NCBI GenBank assembly: GCA_031763025.1
Contig: JASSKH010000010.1
Coordinates: 5,017,901-5,081,900, forward strand
Origin: Macrocystis pyrifera
Taxonomy: Eukaryota; Sar; Phaeophyceae; Laminariales; Laminariaceae
Direction of reading: 5' to 3'
Length of the DNA: 64,000 nt
The position numbers and the translations under genes are program-made. Below are positions 21,412 through 33,919 of the stretch, piece after piece; position 1 is the stretch's first letter, and each line of letters begins with the position of its first letter. A model generated the notes under the pieces. It made no database searches. It was given only the letters and a program-made list of their open reading frames with translations, and had not been told where the DNA came from.

Positions 21412-24378
21412 CTGCGCAAGGAAGGGTAGGGTAGGGTAGGGTAAAGCAAGGAAAGGTACGGTAAAGGTATTGCAGGGGAAGGAAAGGTAGGGCAGAGAAG
21501 GTAGGGTAAATGAAGGGTAGGGTGGGGGAAGAAAAAGAAAGGCAAGGCACTGTAACGTAAAGGGTAACGCACTGCAGGGTAGTGTCGGGAAAGGCAAGAC
21601 CAAAAAAAAAAAAAAAGGAGTAGGTTAGGGGAAGGCAATGTAATACAAGGTAACGCAATGCAAGCAAGCGTAAGGCAAGGTAGGGTATGGAAGTGCAAGG
21701 CGGGCGAGGGAGGTAAGAGAAGGTAAGGGAAGGGAAGACAATGAGGGACAGGCTACGCTCGGTAAAAGCAGGGCAAGGCACGGGAAGGCAGTGCAAGGCA
21801 AGTCAAGGCAAGGTCATCCGACGAACTTCGCAAAATCACGCAGTCGAACGTTGGCGCTAGCAAGGCCTTGGCCCCACAATAAAGAGCGCACCCACGCGTG
21901 GACAGCACTTTTACCTGGGAGGTGCTGTACCCGAATATGAGGGGGAAACGCTTGATGAGCACCTGCACTTCCTCCGGGGTCGCTCCGAGGCGGTCCTGCA
22001 AGAAAATTAGACAGGAACACAGTTGACCACCGCGGCAAAAACAAACAAGAGAGAGAAAAAAAAAAACATGTACTGGTACAAAGTATCAAGATTCTACGTC
22101 GACATCATCAACGCCAACCCCAACCAGCCGAGCTAACCCACCGTTGAAAAAAAACAAGAGAATATAACAAGAGCAAGATCTACGTCGAAACTTCCAACCA
22201 ATGCAAACACCAAACGCCAACAGTTCAGTTAACCCACGGCGATCGCAAAACAAAAACAGACAAGAAAGGACAGGTCCACGTCGACATCGGCATTGCAACT
22301 ACCAACAACATCGCGGATGCGTCAACATCCTGCAGCTGCACGTTCAAACGACCACCAAAATCTTGTCGCAGGAATGACCGGTCGCGCGTGATTACTTGAT
22401 CGATGCCGCAAAACCAAAAAGCCAGCCCGAAATTCTTGTGGTCTGGGTGGGGTGTACCAGAGGCTGTCTCAACGTCTGGACCTGCTCGTGTTTTCCTTTG
22501 TCTTTTGTTTTTTTCTTCCGCTCCAGGAAAAACGGACCCCGTGGTAAAGTCCACGGCCTTTACATCCATCATATGGCCATGATTTGATGCGAAAATGTTA
22601 ACAACAACTACTACAGTTGCGCACAATCGACAAGGAACTCATGTCGCTCCTACAACTGTACAAGGCAACTCGGCATAACAACCTCCCGAACTCGCCTCCA
22701 ACCATTTGAACTTGGGCTCCAAGTTTTCTTCGACACTGCGGCTGAGCACCGCAGGGTAGGTAGTGATGAGCTGTTTCGGGGAACAGACACAAAAAGACGC
22801 CGACAGACGAAACACTGAGCAACGTACACCGTCTCCCTCCGACACGGCAGAGAGGGGTGTTGCAGTCTCGTTTGAGGCGTGCCCGCACGGGGCTGGGGTG
22901 GGAAAAAAAAAACAAAGAAACATTTCGCGACCCGAGAGACAGACGGTGCTTCGAAACGAAGAGACCATCCGAGCCGGTGGTGTACATACAGCATGCACAA
23001 GTGCACATCGTGCACAACAGCAGTGCAGCTGTACTGCAGGCATACGATCCCCCTGAATTTCGACGGTAACAATTCTGCTCTAGTTGCATGTCACGAAGCG
23101 ACATTCGTCCGGTCAGATACCTAGCTTCACACAAAAATCATTGCAAGGAGCAATCGTTGTAAGGAGCAATCGTTGTGCGGAGTGGGTTTCTTCAAGGAAC
23201 ACAAATCGCTTCCGTATGCGTGATGTGGTTGCATCGACATGCCTTTCGGAGCTGCGGCTGTCCCAGGCCCAAGCGTTCCCGGAGCCACTTCGTCTTCGGG
23301 GCCACGTGAGACGTCACGCGATAAGCCATAAGCCGAGGGTGTCGCAGTACCAGCTTCGAAGGAAGAAATAAAGACAGAGAGGCATTCATGAGCGGGGAAG
23401 GGGGAGGGGTTGTGTCAGTGCGCGATTCGGTTCGAGGAATAATCTACACATCATTGTCGATGTCGTATACCGGTACAACAACTGCTGTGCTGCTGTCTTG
23501 TGTATACATAAATACCAAGTACATTACCGTTCTAGGAAAAGTCCGATGTTTTTCCCTGATTCAAACTCGGACGGGGTGCTGCAGCTGCGATACGGGGACT
23601 CGCCGCACTAAATATTTTTCTGAGCCTACTTACTACCCAAAACTGACTTCGATGAAAATTGTTGGATAATCCCGATGAATAATCTCATGGCCTAAATCCT
23701 CCCACGAAAGCTACTGTGCAACAGTAAGGCATATGCCTTAGAAGGCATTCCTTGCTGGCTAGTTCCTCAGTTGAGGAGTTCCGTCCGTCACAAATTTCGC
23801 CTCATACGGCAAAAAAAAGTGCTACGTATCCCTATCGTAGCATGCATAAAAACGGCGTTAAAATCTGCCGTGTCTTAACGTGCAGAAAACGAAAAAGTCG
23901 TAAACGAGTGTAGAAATCACTGCTTATTTTCTCGCGCTCCGTCTTTCCCCAGACACGCGATCGGAATATTGTGATGACTTAAGCGCGGAGATCGTATAGG
24001 GTCTGTATAGATGCCTAGATCACCCGCAGTACGACGTGCCGTTTGGACGACACCATATAACGGTGCCCCCGATACTAGTAAAAGATACGTGTACGACTAC
24101 GAGTCGTGTACTGCTCGACACAACGTGGGTGGCCTTTATCAACAAGTTTACATTTTCACAATGAACCTGCCGCCCCCCCCCCCCCCCCTTCGCCTCCTCT
24201 TCACCGCGATGAATCCCCCATGTGACCCCGTTCGCACTGAACGCGCACGCCTCCTTACATTCCGCATGTCGCCCAGGCTCATGTCCAACTCCTGAGTGAG
24301 CCAACCAAGCAAGGGCATAGCGGTTTCGGCTCCGAGAGTGTTGAGGGTGGGGTAGCGCTTGCTCATTTTGTTCACCTC
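21172..24378 (-). CDS. mTERF-family organellar transcription/RNA factor, 3' part (5 exons)
   Basis: Exons on the minus strand are 24378-24259, 23353-23243, 22770-22696, 21995-21915 and 21411-21172, about 208 residues to the stop. The chain is a run of mTERF helical repeats, recognisable by proline-centred blocks: VLRHPRLMAYRV, LITTYPAVLSRSVEENLEPK, VLIKRFPLIFGYS and AAVMSCPSILSRSLDKRI. mTERF proteins bind nucleic acid in mitochondria or plastids and affect transcription, splicing or ribosome assembly. Exons correspond roughly to single repeats. Two introns appear to be GC-AG (donors AAG|gcatgt at 23242 and GAG|gcgagt at 22695); GT alternatives break the frame. The acceptor before 24378 implies at least one upstream exon with the targeting peptide, not found. 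Confidence 0.9.
21420..21820 (-). repeat. purine-rich degenerate repeat (GGTAGGGTA / AAGGCAAGGTA)
   Basis: About 400 bases of plus-strand ggtaggg, aaggcaagg and ggtaagg words fill the last mTERF intron; read on the gene's strand it is a long pyrimidine-rich tract before the acceptor at 21412. Confidence 0.8.
21915..21995 (-). CDS. mTERF exon iv
   Basis: 27 codons, acceptor cttgcag, donor CAG|gtaaaa. It reads DRLGATPEEVQVLIKRFPLI and FGYSTSQ. Confidence 0.88.
22085..22345 (-). repeat. three ~88-bp tandem units in an mTERF intron
   Basis: Blocks attctacgtcgacatcatca, gatctacgtcgaaacttcca and ggtccacgtcgacatcggca start successive units that also share aacccaccg/aacccacgg. No exon lies here. 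Confidence 0.65.
22696..22770 (-). CDS. mTERF exon iii
   Basis: 25 codons, acceptor ccgaaacag, GC donor GAG|gcgagt. It reads LITTYPAVLSRSVEENLEPK then FKWLE. Joining at GAG gives WLEDRLGATPEE, the normal repeat linker. Confidence 0.85.
23243..23353 (-). CDS. mTERF exon ii
   Basis: 37 codons, acceptor cttcgaag, GC donor AAG|gcatgt. It reads LVLRHPRLMAYRVTSHVAPK then WLRERLGLGQPQLRK, which continues smoothly into LITTYP of the next exon. Confidence 0.85.
24259..24378 (-). CDS. mTERF exon i
   Basis: 40 codons, phase 0 at both ends, acceptor cattgcag and donor AAT|gtaagg. It reads EVNKMSKRYPTLNTLGAETA and then MPLLGWLTQELDMSLGDM. Confidence 0.82.
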
Positions 24379-24540
24379 CTGCAATGATAGGTGGGCCACA
24401 TTCACGAACGAGATCGAAAATAAATCAGGAACAATATGTCCTGCAATAGGTTGACCACGGCCGTTCACCAACAACAGTCTGCAACAGGTGGACCACGATC
24501 CACGAACAACGATACATTCAACACCTGTAAACCGGGGATC
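24372..24540 (-). repeat. tandem copies of an intron 3' end before mTERF exon i
   Basis: On the gene's strand gtggtccacctgttgcag, gtggtcaacctattgcag and gtggcccacctatcattgca follow one another; only the last is at the exon. Confidence 0.7.
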
Positions 24541-25499
24541 GGGGACAAATAAGCCTACTCTAAAACCTACCTATTGATAATAGTACATTACACATAAGAG
24601 AGGATGGCGAGCAAAAGGTCCAACCCCCCACCTTAAATATATACTGACTCATCGCTACAGGAGGGGCGGAGATATATATTGCACGTACGTGCCAGGTTTT
24701 TCAGACATGTACGTAAACGCAGTACGGTTGTATGTATAGCAGGAGTTGTTGTAGGTATGTATGGCCTACATGGTACCAAAAGGGATCAGGGTGCCAGGTG
24801 GGCCTCCGACGGTCCCTGCGGAAGGCTGAGCATATTTCTGCACCACTAAGTGAGAGCAGTGTGGCAATGGGATGGGCCCATTGCGGGGTCAAAGTACTAC
24901 AGTACGTGAGAACAGGGTGCCAGGTGGTATAAAACATAGGCAATGCATGTACGTGCAACTTCTCCGCTCATGTATTAACACCGGCTCGTAAAAGTGCAAA
25001 ATTTGTAAGGCAAACAATAAATGTGCTGTTTCGGAAATCGAAACAAACAAAAAAAAAACACACACACACATAAAAATACATACCACAGGTACAATAAACG
25101 TGCTGTTTCGGAAATCGAAACAAACAAAAAAAAAAACACACACACACATAAAAATACATACCACAGGTACATACTATACCCGGTATAATATTGGCGCCCG
25201 TTGTGATGTATTCGGCAAATTACTTGTCATTTGAGTGTGTTGGGAACCGAACAACGGCCCTGACAAATCATCAGACAGGGGGACAGCCCGGGACTCGATT
25301 TCAAAATTCGTGCGTGTGTTTCACACAAAGTTAACAGCATGATCACACTCCATACTCCCAAAAATCTTCAAGCATCATTTCCCCGGAGCTGCCTTCGTCT
25401 ATATCGTGGGTACTGCTGCTGTGGTACCCGCACAGAGCATATACTGGGGTTCAGCGATCCCTGTGCGCGTCGATTTTCGTCGGCCAACTCGTGTTTCCG
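24541..25499. other. unassigned; contains a ~62-bp tandem duplication
   Basis: ctgtttcggaaatcgaaaca with an A run and cacacacataaaaatacata occurs twice (25025-25085 and 25092-25155). Any upstream mTERF exons should lie here or beyond but were not found. Confidence 0.6.
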
Positions 25500-25613
25500 C
25501 TATTTCCGGGGGACCATAGTAAATAGGACCAAATATTGTTCGTAAAAAAAGAGAAAATATATAGGTTTTTGTGTATACCGTAGGTCCTATCTACTATGGT
25601 CCTCCATAAATAG
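25500..25613. mobile_element. MITE M1, copy 7
   Basis: Bounded by ctatttccgggggaccatag and ctatggtcctccataaatag. Confidence 0.9.
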
Positions 25614-26317
25614 TACGGTGACTTGGATCACCAAAAGTCGCCAGCTGCAGCAGTATTAGTTGGCCAACAGGTATTTTACTTACTATTACTGACTGACGCG
25701 ACTACCAGGTAATTAGCTTTCCTTCTCTACGGAAGTTTTCTCTGCTTCGGGGTGCGAATTTCCCTCTTGAGCCCACTCGCTCAGAGAGAGAGAGAGCTGA
25801 GAGGGTTGCCGCCGCTCATGGGGCACCCACCGAAACCCATCGCCATCGACGGTGCGGATGGCAGCGCCGAAGGCCGTTGACGCTTCGTTGATACCTGGTA
25901 CCAGGTGTTACTTTCGCATGCAAAGTGAAGAAAAAAAGCGCCAGCCGGCTACTCCGCCAACCAAAACCCAGAGAGGGCTCAAGCACCTTTGCGTCTCCAC
26001 GTACTCTTTGATTATTAATAGACAGCAGTTAATGCAACAAGAACAAGAGCAAGAATAACAATAAGACAGGCAGTTACTCGTGCTTGGCCGGCTTCGCGAG
26101 CCAACAATATACTCACTGTACTACTACTGCTGTCTGTATATAGCCGGCAGGTGCAGGTACTGTTGTATGTAACTTACAACCCGACTATTATTATAATAAT
26201 ATTGTCTGTAGCTTTCGTGTGTACACGCCGCGACGGACGTTACTGACTGCTGATTCTACTCTGAGTCTACTCACAAAAACGTGTCGTGTGCAAAGTACGA
26301 CTGGTATTTATATACTA

Positions 26318-26322
26318 CTACG

Positions 26323-26380
<58 letters not shown>

Positions 26381-26382
26381 AT
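26318..26382 (+). repeat. (TAC)n microsatellite
   Basis: About 20 tac triplets with one variant. Confidence 0.95.
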
Positions 26383-26577
26383 CATAATAATACTAACAAT
26401 AATTGTTAATAATGATAATGGAATAAAAATGTACCTGGTACCGGTAGAAATAACGGTTTAGTGTGAAAATACACACGCGTGTGTACGTAGCCTTGGCTCG
26501 AAACAAACCCTATAAACAGATTAATAGCCGCCAGCAGGGGTGACCGCGTGACACGAGACAGCAGACCATGGTTAAGC

Positions 26578-26794
26578 TTGAGAGTATTTTTTTCAGATTT
26601 TCCAAAGTTTGCAATTAATGGGAGATATGTATATCAATATACGGAGGCGTTCTGTCACTATTCGTGACATTCTCCAGAAGAAAAAAAACACATTTGTTAA
26701 ATTTCACATATTTGGAAAAAAAAAATCAGGAAAATCTGGAAGATGAAAAATTGCGCGAAAAAAAATGGAAATTATGGAAAAAAAGCTCTCCGAT
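26578..26794. mobile_element. ~220-bp inverted-repeat MITE (family M6), copy 1
   Basis: Shares with 57528-57751 the blocks atcaatatacggaggcgttc, tgtcactattcgtga, attctccagaag, aaatttcacatatttggaaa and ggaaaaaaagctctccgat; its left end is decayed. Confidence 0.8.
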
Positions 26795-27160
26795 AAGAAT
26801 GACCCTACATGTAGAGTCTACCAACTTACATCGCACTTTTTATCACATTTGCTGCAAGTATTTCTGAACTCGGTACCTGGTGCTGTTTATACACCTTGTG
26901 CCGCCTATTATAAATAATATTAATACCTCGTATATCAGAAAGGTAGAACCTGTTGATTACCTTGTTTGACCTGCATACTGCAGAATAATGTACAGAACAG
27001 AATGGGCATCTCTGGTGTCATAGTTTTGCGATCGCAGAGATTGTATCTCTCTATTAATAGGATTGAAGAATCGGAACGGGCACCGGTTGGTTGTGTTGTG
27101 TTGTGGGCAGAAAGAACGGTTTCAGAAATAAATGTGAAGAATACGAGTAGACATGCTATG

Positions 27161-27525
27161 CTACTCGTGCCACAAAGTGCTGCCTGCGGCTGCCTGCAGG
27201 GTTCCTCAAGTTTTGTGTTTCGCTGTGCTTCGGTTTGCCTGTTTTTTCCTTCGGCTCTCTCGTAGTTTTCCTGTACACGCATGTGCTACTCGTGCCACAA
27301 AGTGCTGCCTGCGGCTGCCTGCAGGGTTCCTCAAGTTTTGTGTTTCGCTGTGCTTCGGTTTGCCTGTTTTTTCCTTCGGTTCTCTCGTAGTTTTCCTGTA
27401 CATGCATGTGCTACTCGTGCCACAAAGTGCTGCCTGCGGTTGCCTGCAGGGTTCCTCAAGTTTTGTGTTTCGCTGTGCTTCGGTTTGCCTGTTTTTTCCT
27501 TCGGTTCTCTCGTAGTTTTCCTGTG
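27161..27525 (+). repeat. 125-bp tandem repeat, about 2.9 copies, nearly identical
   Basis: ctactcgtgccacaaagtgc starts at 27161, 27286 and 27411; units differ at only a few bases. Since 125 is not a multiple of 3 the open frames through it rotate and are not evidence of a gene. Confidence 0.95.
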
Positions 27526-27553
27526 TCTATATCTAGGATGGTACAGCAGTAGG

Positions 27554-27836
27554 TACCCCGACTTACGAGAGGCCAGGTTAAGAGAATAGTTCACTTGACC
27601 CATTTTAGAACCGCAGTCCCGTTTTGGGGACAAGATACTCTAATTCCAAGTAATTTGTCCTCAAAACTGATCTAAAGAGACTGCAGTTCTAACTAAAAGG
27701 GCCAAGAGAGGGCAGATCGGCTTGAGACAAAACATAGAATGGCCTGAACTTGGTGTGGATGTAACTAAAGTCAAGAGAGAAACCTAGTCACGAGAGCTGT
27801 TCTTGGCCTGTACCACACCTCTCGTAAGTCGGGGTA
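27554..27836. mobile_element. 283-bp inverted-repeat MITE (family M7)
   Basis: Ends taccccgacttacgagagg and cctctcgtaagtcggggta are a 19-base perfect inverted repeat. Inside is a second palindrome (gcagtcccgttttggggaca mirrored by tgtcctcaaaac then gactgcagttc), so one element is nested in, or built from, another. Confidence 0.9.
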
Positions 27837-29513
27837 CCCACAGACAACTGCTGTAGTCAGTTGTATTTGTTAATTTCGCTCGTTTTGTGTTGCCTGGCAC
27901 AACCTCCTTTTGGTGGTCGCGACATTTTTTTTCCCTTAGTTTTGTTCCAATTCTGTTTTTTTTCATAGCATGTGTATGTCGTGCCCAGTACAAACAATGA
28001 CATCCCATTCATCGCACTGCTGTCTGCCTACTCTGCTTACTGCTGTACTGCAGCAAACAATCTACAGCAGCAGCACGTAGTAGCATCTCGGTGTCGTAGT
28101 CTGTGGTGCTCTTCGCAATAAACCGCCCGTTCTACAGAGCTTGTATCTCCCCAGTGTCAAAGAATAATTATCACGGACACTCTCAGACTGATTATCCTGG
28201 ACATTGTAGCATTGCTAGTGGATGTCGACGGGTATTCATAGAAAGAACGGCTTAAAAGTTTACAACACATAACACACCAGGTACCGCTGTACACATTTTT
28301 TAATGAACAATACACACTTGTTATGATAGCCTTGGCAGCCTTGCCTTACTGCTTAGCAGCCTTGCGTCAGCTATGAGGATACATTTAATTTTTGGTCGAA
28401 AATAACGAATTCTGCAAGTTGCGGACGACTTAAAACGTACACCTGGTACCTGGTACGTACCAAGTACGTACGTGATGCATGGTATACTGCTATACCAGGT
28501 ATACCAGAAGCATCACGTAAGATGCCTTCGTACTGCTTATACCGGTATACTCGTACGCATAAAGCATGAAGTACGTACGTAACACGAGTTTGGTTGAACC
28601 AACAGCTGCTGCTGCTGACGTCTGTGTGGTCTGAGGCGACACAGGCGACGTATATATGAGACCACACTGACCCAAAAATAATACTGGTACAGAGTGATTC
28701 ATTTATCTTCATGTGAATTTAAAAACAGTCCTAATAATTTCGTCCAAAGTTATACCACACTTACCATACGTACAAAATCACATAGGATGTATGTACTCGT
28801 ATATATAAACCAAATTCGTCAACGGTCTCGTCGAACGGATCATATCGGACACACGCACGCAAGTACGCAAGGGGTTGAATCCTTGAATCCTGTCTTCCGC
28901 GTTCGTAGGCGGGCTAAACAATAGCAGGTATACGAGTATCGCTGGGGGCTGGGGGGGTAGCCGTGGCGGGGCGTTTGCCACTTTTTTTGTGCACTTTTCG
29001 TACATTAGATTCAATTCACAACGACTACTCCTTGAACGCAACATTCGAAAATTGTAGCACAGGTACAAGACCAGATGCCCAGTTATTAATAACATTAATA
29101 TTAATAGTGCTGTACAGGAGTGACGTCATCAAAAGCAAGTTGTTCGATCGGCGGTGGGGAGGAGAAACCTTTTTTGGGACTGCAGTTTCGTTATGGGGAC
29201 AAACTACTTGGAATTAGAGTGCTTAGTCCCCCAAACGGGACTGCGGTTCAAATCGGGTTAAGAGTACATGCTACGTATCATACCACGACCCGCCGTGTGC
29301 TGAGTGCTGAGAAACGTGGCTACAGCAGCAGCTGCTGCTGTTTGTTTTTATGTTTTTATTAATATTAATACGAGCAGGTCGGTATTATATTTCGTACGTA
29401 GGCGTTAGCAGGTAGGAGTACTCGTACTGCTGTTGCGTGGGTCACACAGCACATTGAACCGTTCTTTCTACCTGTCGACACCAGTTATTCACGTACAGCA
29501 GCAGTAGTCTATA
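27837..29513. other. no gene seen; dispersed words and repeat fragments
   Basis: Contains a gatgtcgacgggt..agaaagaacgg repeat (28083-28270) shared with 27030-27125, 30028-30130 and 30328-30430, and a gggactgcagtttcgttat/ggggacaaactacttggaat palindrome at 29177-29250. Confidence 0.55.
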
Positions 29514-29847
29514 CCCCGGTGGCTTATTAGGTGGTCCGCGTGCCTATCAAGATCAATTTCGTGGGTTCAAGTCTCACCGAGTGCAAGCTCGTAGGGACTT
29601 TTTCTTGCATAAAAAATTGATTAGCGGAAAGCGCGAGAGCGTGAGTTAGCTACGTACATTCGATTAAAATCGACGAGCAGTGGGAATGCTGAACCCTATG
29701 CGCGACAAAAAATAAAGGTACGTACCGGGGGGGAGAAGGGACGACACCTGTGACCACGGCTTGTCCAGAAGATCGCTGAGGGTAAAACCTCCTACGAGTT
29801 AGGCTGGAAAGTAAAAGTGATGATTAAAAAAAAAAAAAAAAAAAAAA
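29514..29847 (+). mobile_element. tRNA-derived SINE with poly(A) tail, copy 1
   Basis: The head ccccggtggcttattaggtg resembles a pol III A box and gggttcaagtctcaccgag a B box. The body includes gtcgtagggac-like and ccacggcttgtccagaag blocks; it ends gtaaaagtgatgatt plus about 22 A. It shares its whole length with the minus-strand copies at 36171 and 55482. Confidence 0.9.
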
Positions 29848-31438
29848 TACCTGTACTCGTATAATAGGGCGGTAATACGCACGTATCTGGTACGCGTTAC
29901 CAGGTACGAGTACTATCAATACTCGTATATGCTCGTAATGTTGTGTCGGCCGTACCTAGTGCGAAGGCATGGTATTGCGTAGGCTATTAATGCATTACGG
30001 TGTGTTATCTCTGTGTCGTACGTAGTCTGTGACCACAGAGCTCGTATATTTCTAGGGTGAAGAATCAGCACGGACACTGGGCTTGCTGGATGCCGACGAG
30101 TAGAAGAACGGTTTAATGCGCAGAACACAGACACGCCCACCAGATCATCGCGACAGGTTGCGCTCAAGTATTACATTCTGTGTACCAGTTGTATCAGTTA
30201 AATACGAAATCACTACAATACCTGGTGTACTTATACACGCAAGGGACATGAAAAACCCCGAAACTGTACGAGGCTTGCACTGGTACACATACGTACTGCT
30301 GTTAATATTATAGACAGCAGTATTAAGAGTGACCATAGAGTCTGCATCTCTCTATTACGGGATTGAAGAATCGGCAGGGACACTGGTTGTGCAGGATGTC
30401 GACGGGTAGAAAGAACGGTCTAATGTGCAGAACACACACGAAACAGCTCAAAGTTACAGAAAGGTTGAATATATTTATGAAAAAAAAAAACAGCTGTGAG
30501 ATCGAGGATTTTGTCGAAACTCACCCTTGCAAGCTGTGAGTGATACCATTTATTACTATTAATAGTGATACTTCGATCGCGCGTGAAATACTCCGTCCCC
30601 CACCATGAATTCTTACATTACAATCATCCTTCTGGCGGTTGCGTTGGTTTTCGAATCTCGGTTGCTGTAATTGTTACCTGGTACCTGGTACGTTATTATT
30701 ATTACCAGTACTCTTTCGTCCTACAGGTGTATTGCAAGTATTATAAACACTACGTACGCATCGTGCAAGGCACTACTTACTGCTGTACTGCTGTTGCTGT
30801 ATCTCTCTGCGCCTTCGGCCGTGGCAGAAGTGAAGGCATGAGAGCGCGAGCTGGCAAAATACGATCAAAATTGACGAGCAGCGGGAATGCCGAACGAAGG
30901 AGGAGCGAACCCTATATACCATCATGCTTACTACATACCCGGTACCAATACTACAGCAGTAGGTGCCTGGTATCCTATACCAAGTACTTATTTATAAAAT
31001 TTCAAGAACAGCAGCTGCGAGGTCGAGGACTCCGCCGAAACTCATCTCTGCAAGCTGTGTGTGATACTTCGACCCCGCGTACTATTAATACGGGTTTTGT
31101 ATGGCCATACAGTCCGTCTGCAGAGTTCAAGGAGTGGGTGTGTGCTTTATTTGGAAATAAAAAAAGCGAAAAATATCCGGAGGTTGCACCTACCTACTGT
31201 AGCTTGCCTCGAGTGCGAAATCCCCCGCCCCCCGCCTTACCTACTTACCATGGTGCCTGGTATACTGCTGCATATGTGCGACAAAAACGAACTACAACAG
31301 TACTGAGGGAGAGATAAGGGACGACACTTTCTACGTGCTCTGTATCTGTAACTACGGGTTTTGTCTATTAGTAGAAGGCGTGTTGGGGTGGTAGTGGAGA
31401 ATCTCCGACGCCACGAGTCGAGGAGGGGGGGGGTTGAA
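29848..31438. other. no gene seen; word-rich intergenic DNA
   Basis: Carries two copies of the gaagaatcggcacggacact..agaacggtttaatg repeat and many TACCTGGTA, ACTATTAATAGT and GTACGTAC words. A 250-codon frame (30565-31317) crosses these words and is not credible. Confidence 0.55.
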
Positions 31439-31611
31439 CAGTAGTGGACAAACCTTGATAGTATATCTTTCTGGGGTAGCTAATTAGGCACTCTGATTGG
31501 CTAGGGGTATGTTTGACGCTGCTTAATCAACTTTCGAGTCTTTCCCAGCCACAGCATCCCGAGTCAACCTAGAGTCTTCCCAAGCTCAGCATCAAGGTCT
31601 GTCCACCCCTC
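31439..31611 (+). mobile_element. hAT-like non-autonomous element (M2), internally deleted copy
   Basis: 173 bases from cagtagtggacaaaccttga to ggtctgtccacccctc. It matches both ends of the copy at 37141 but lacks about 150 central bases. ggggttgaa lies on both sides. Confidence 0.88.
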
Positions 31612-32209
31612 GGGGTTGAAAGTGCTCTGACAAAAAACTAATAATATGTTTCTTTTCGTGAGGCCAGACAAGCTTTTGTTGAGCATTCTGTAAAACATTA
31701 TTTATTCCGGGTTACCTCTCTGTGTACACGACTATTGCATTAATGCCGTGCGTTTCGTACAGTGTAGGCAGCACTCCAGGACAGCAACCGCTGTAGTAAG
31801 TAGCCAGGACTGTGGTTAGTTGTTGGAAGAAGAGGTGCTGCGATGCTGCTGTAGTTGGGTGGATACCCGCGGCCATGTTGATACTGCTTTATTAGTATTA
31901 TTAATATTAATAGTTCAAGTTGCACATCGACTTCGTTTCATGTGTGCGCCCTCTTCGCCTCGTGTATTTTCAGGAGTGAAGCGTTGTGCTTTTGTGAGCC
32001 GATATTTGTTTTTTTTTTCAAATGGTTTTTCGGATCTTCGTAGGGCTCCAGCACTTTAGTCTGCAGTGCAAAACAGCTGTAGTGCAGTTGTGTGAAGACG
32101 GACTCCCGCTCCATGATTGGACAAGCACGAGAACAACGACAACAACAACCTGGTAAAATATACCTGGTACCTGGTATACTTGTATACGCCCACAACCAAA
32201 ACGAAGTAC

Positions 32210-32336
32210 TGCTGCTGCTGCTGCTGCTGCTGCTGACGACACCTACCTACCTACCTACCAACCTACCTACCTACCTACCTACCTACCAACCTACCTACCT
32301 ACTCTCTGCATGTGCAACAACGGGTTTTGTCTACTA

Positions 32337-32369
<33 letters not shown>

Positions 32370-32370
32370 T
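32210..32370 (+). repeat. cluster of microsatellites: (CTG)n, (TACC)n, (ATT)n
   Basis: ctg units at 32210-32235, tacc/aacc units at 32240-32302 and att units at 32338-32369, adjoining one another; another TTA run is at 32517-32545. Confidence 0.95.
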
Positions 32371-33564
32371 TTAATTATTTGCCTTCTGACAATGTGCAGG
32401 GCGTTATTCATTCAAGATGAAAAAACTAACATAATTCGTCGAACACCCTCAATTTTATCCAACCTTTTCTCCTTGCTTGCGTATACTCAGTTGAATACGC
32501 ACTACCTTTTACCGATATTATTATTATTATTATTATTATTATTATGCTTGCCTTCTGACAAAATAGCGTAGATGCCGTTCCTATATAAAACCAATATCCT
32601 TCCGTAAATCAGAAGATCAGAAGGGCGTCTGAGGGTGGTACGAGTGTAGAATCTACGACGCCACAAGTTGGGGGGGGATTAAAAGTGTTTTGACCAAAAA
32701 AACAAAATCGGTTTGCTTTGTGCCGCCAATGAAGCTTTTGTTGAAACGTTCAGTAAAACGTTACTCATTCCGCGTTGCCTGCGTCCCACGTTCCCATATT
32801 CCACGTTTGTTCTCGTTCTGTGTCGACACGTGTGTGCACCAAAATGCTTGTTGTTCTGTCTCTTGACTGACCCCACATGCTTCAGGCACCACCCATCTCT
32901 CGAGCGGCCTTTACTTCTTATGCCCACCAGGTATAGTATGTGGGGCCATACTCACTCGTAGTAATCAGAACCTCCTATTGTATGATGCACCAAAAAGCTG
33001 CAAAAGTCCTTATGTTTACATGTACATTCACATATTATTAATAATACCATTTGCTGTTGTTCTCACATTAACTCATCGCCACAATACAATGCAGTGCGTG
33101 GTCGCAGGACAGGCTCCAATAACTCTGGAGTGGAAGAATACCTCGTTGAAATAGAAAAATGCAACATTATTGTAGTACACATGGTATCCCTCTCGTCAGG
33201 AAATATGCACGGAACGTTTAGACAAACTCTGGCAGGTGCGGAAATGTAAGAAGCATTTCGGTATTGATCTTCATAACCGAACAGTGCTTACATTTCCGGA
33301 CAGAGTTGTATGATAGCAGCGGGAAGTATCCCCTTTACGCCGCCGGCGTCCCCGCGCCTCATGCAACTTGACACAAGCACAAGTCAGCACACCAATCAGT
33401 ACCTGTACAGCAGGCAGGCTGTCTCGACGCGCATAGTACCTGGTACACATGATATATACCAGGTATGCGCAGCTGAAGATACCTGGCACACAACTCCGGC
33501 TCCAAAATGGCCACGAGCAAGTAATCGTGAGCGCAGCAACAGCAAAAACAAAAACAAAGACAAC

Positions 33565-33587
33565 AACAACAACAACAACAACAACGA
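33565..33587 (+). repeat. (AAC)n microsatellite
   Basis: Eight aac units. Confidence 0.9.
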
Positions 33588-33919
33588 CGAAACCTCGCGT
33601 TCGATAATTTCTTATCTTACACAACGCGTACGTACGTACTCTTATGTATCTGCCCTCTGACCATCATGCATGCACGACTGATGACACACATGCATGGCAG
33701 CAGGCAGAGAGGATAGATCCCTAAATAGGTAGATACAGTAGGTACGTACGTAAGCGACATGAATCATCATGTACGTGCTACTAATACTGCACGTACCTCT
33801 GGTACGTAGTAAGAGCCGGTAAACCATTTTCATTTTTAACCTCTTGAACCGAAAAAAAAAAAGGTGATACGTACGGGTACGAGTATCATGTGGCAGCGCA
33901 GCACTACGCGCCGCCGCCG

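Larger units (their letters stand above)
31612..33919. other. no gene seen; microsatellites and a split dispersed repeat
   Basis: 31612-31730 and 32640-32790 share gttttgacaaaaaa, ccaatgaagcttttgttga and gtaaaacattatttattccg, a repeat family one copy of which was the target of the M2 insertion at 31439. Confidence 0.55.

Noticed and set aside
30565-31317. 250-codon plus-strand open frame
   Set aside because: Runs through dispersed palindromic words and repeat fragments; no family resemblance, no coding-like codon choice, no splice support.
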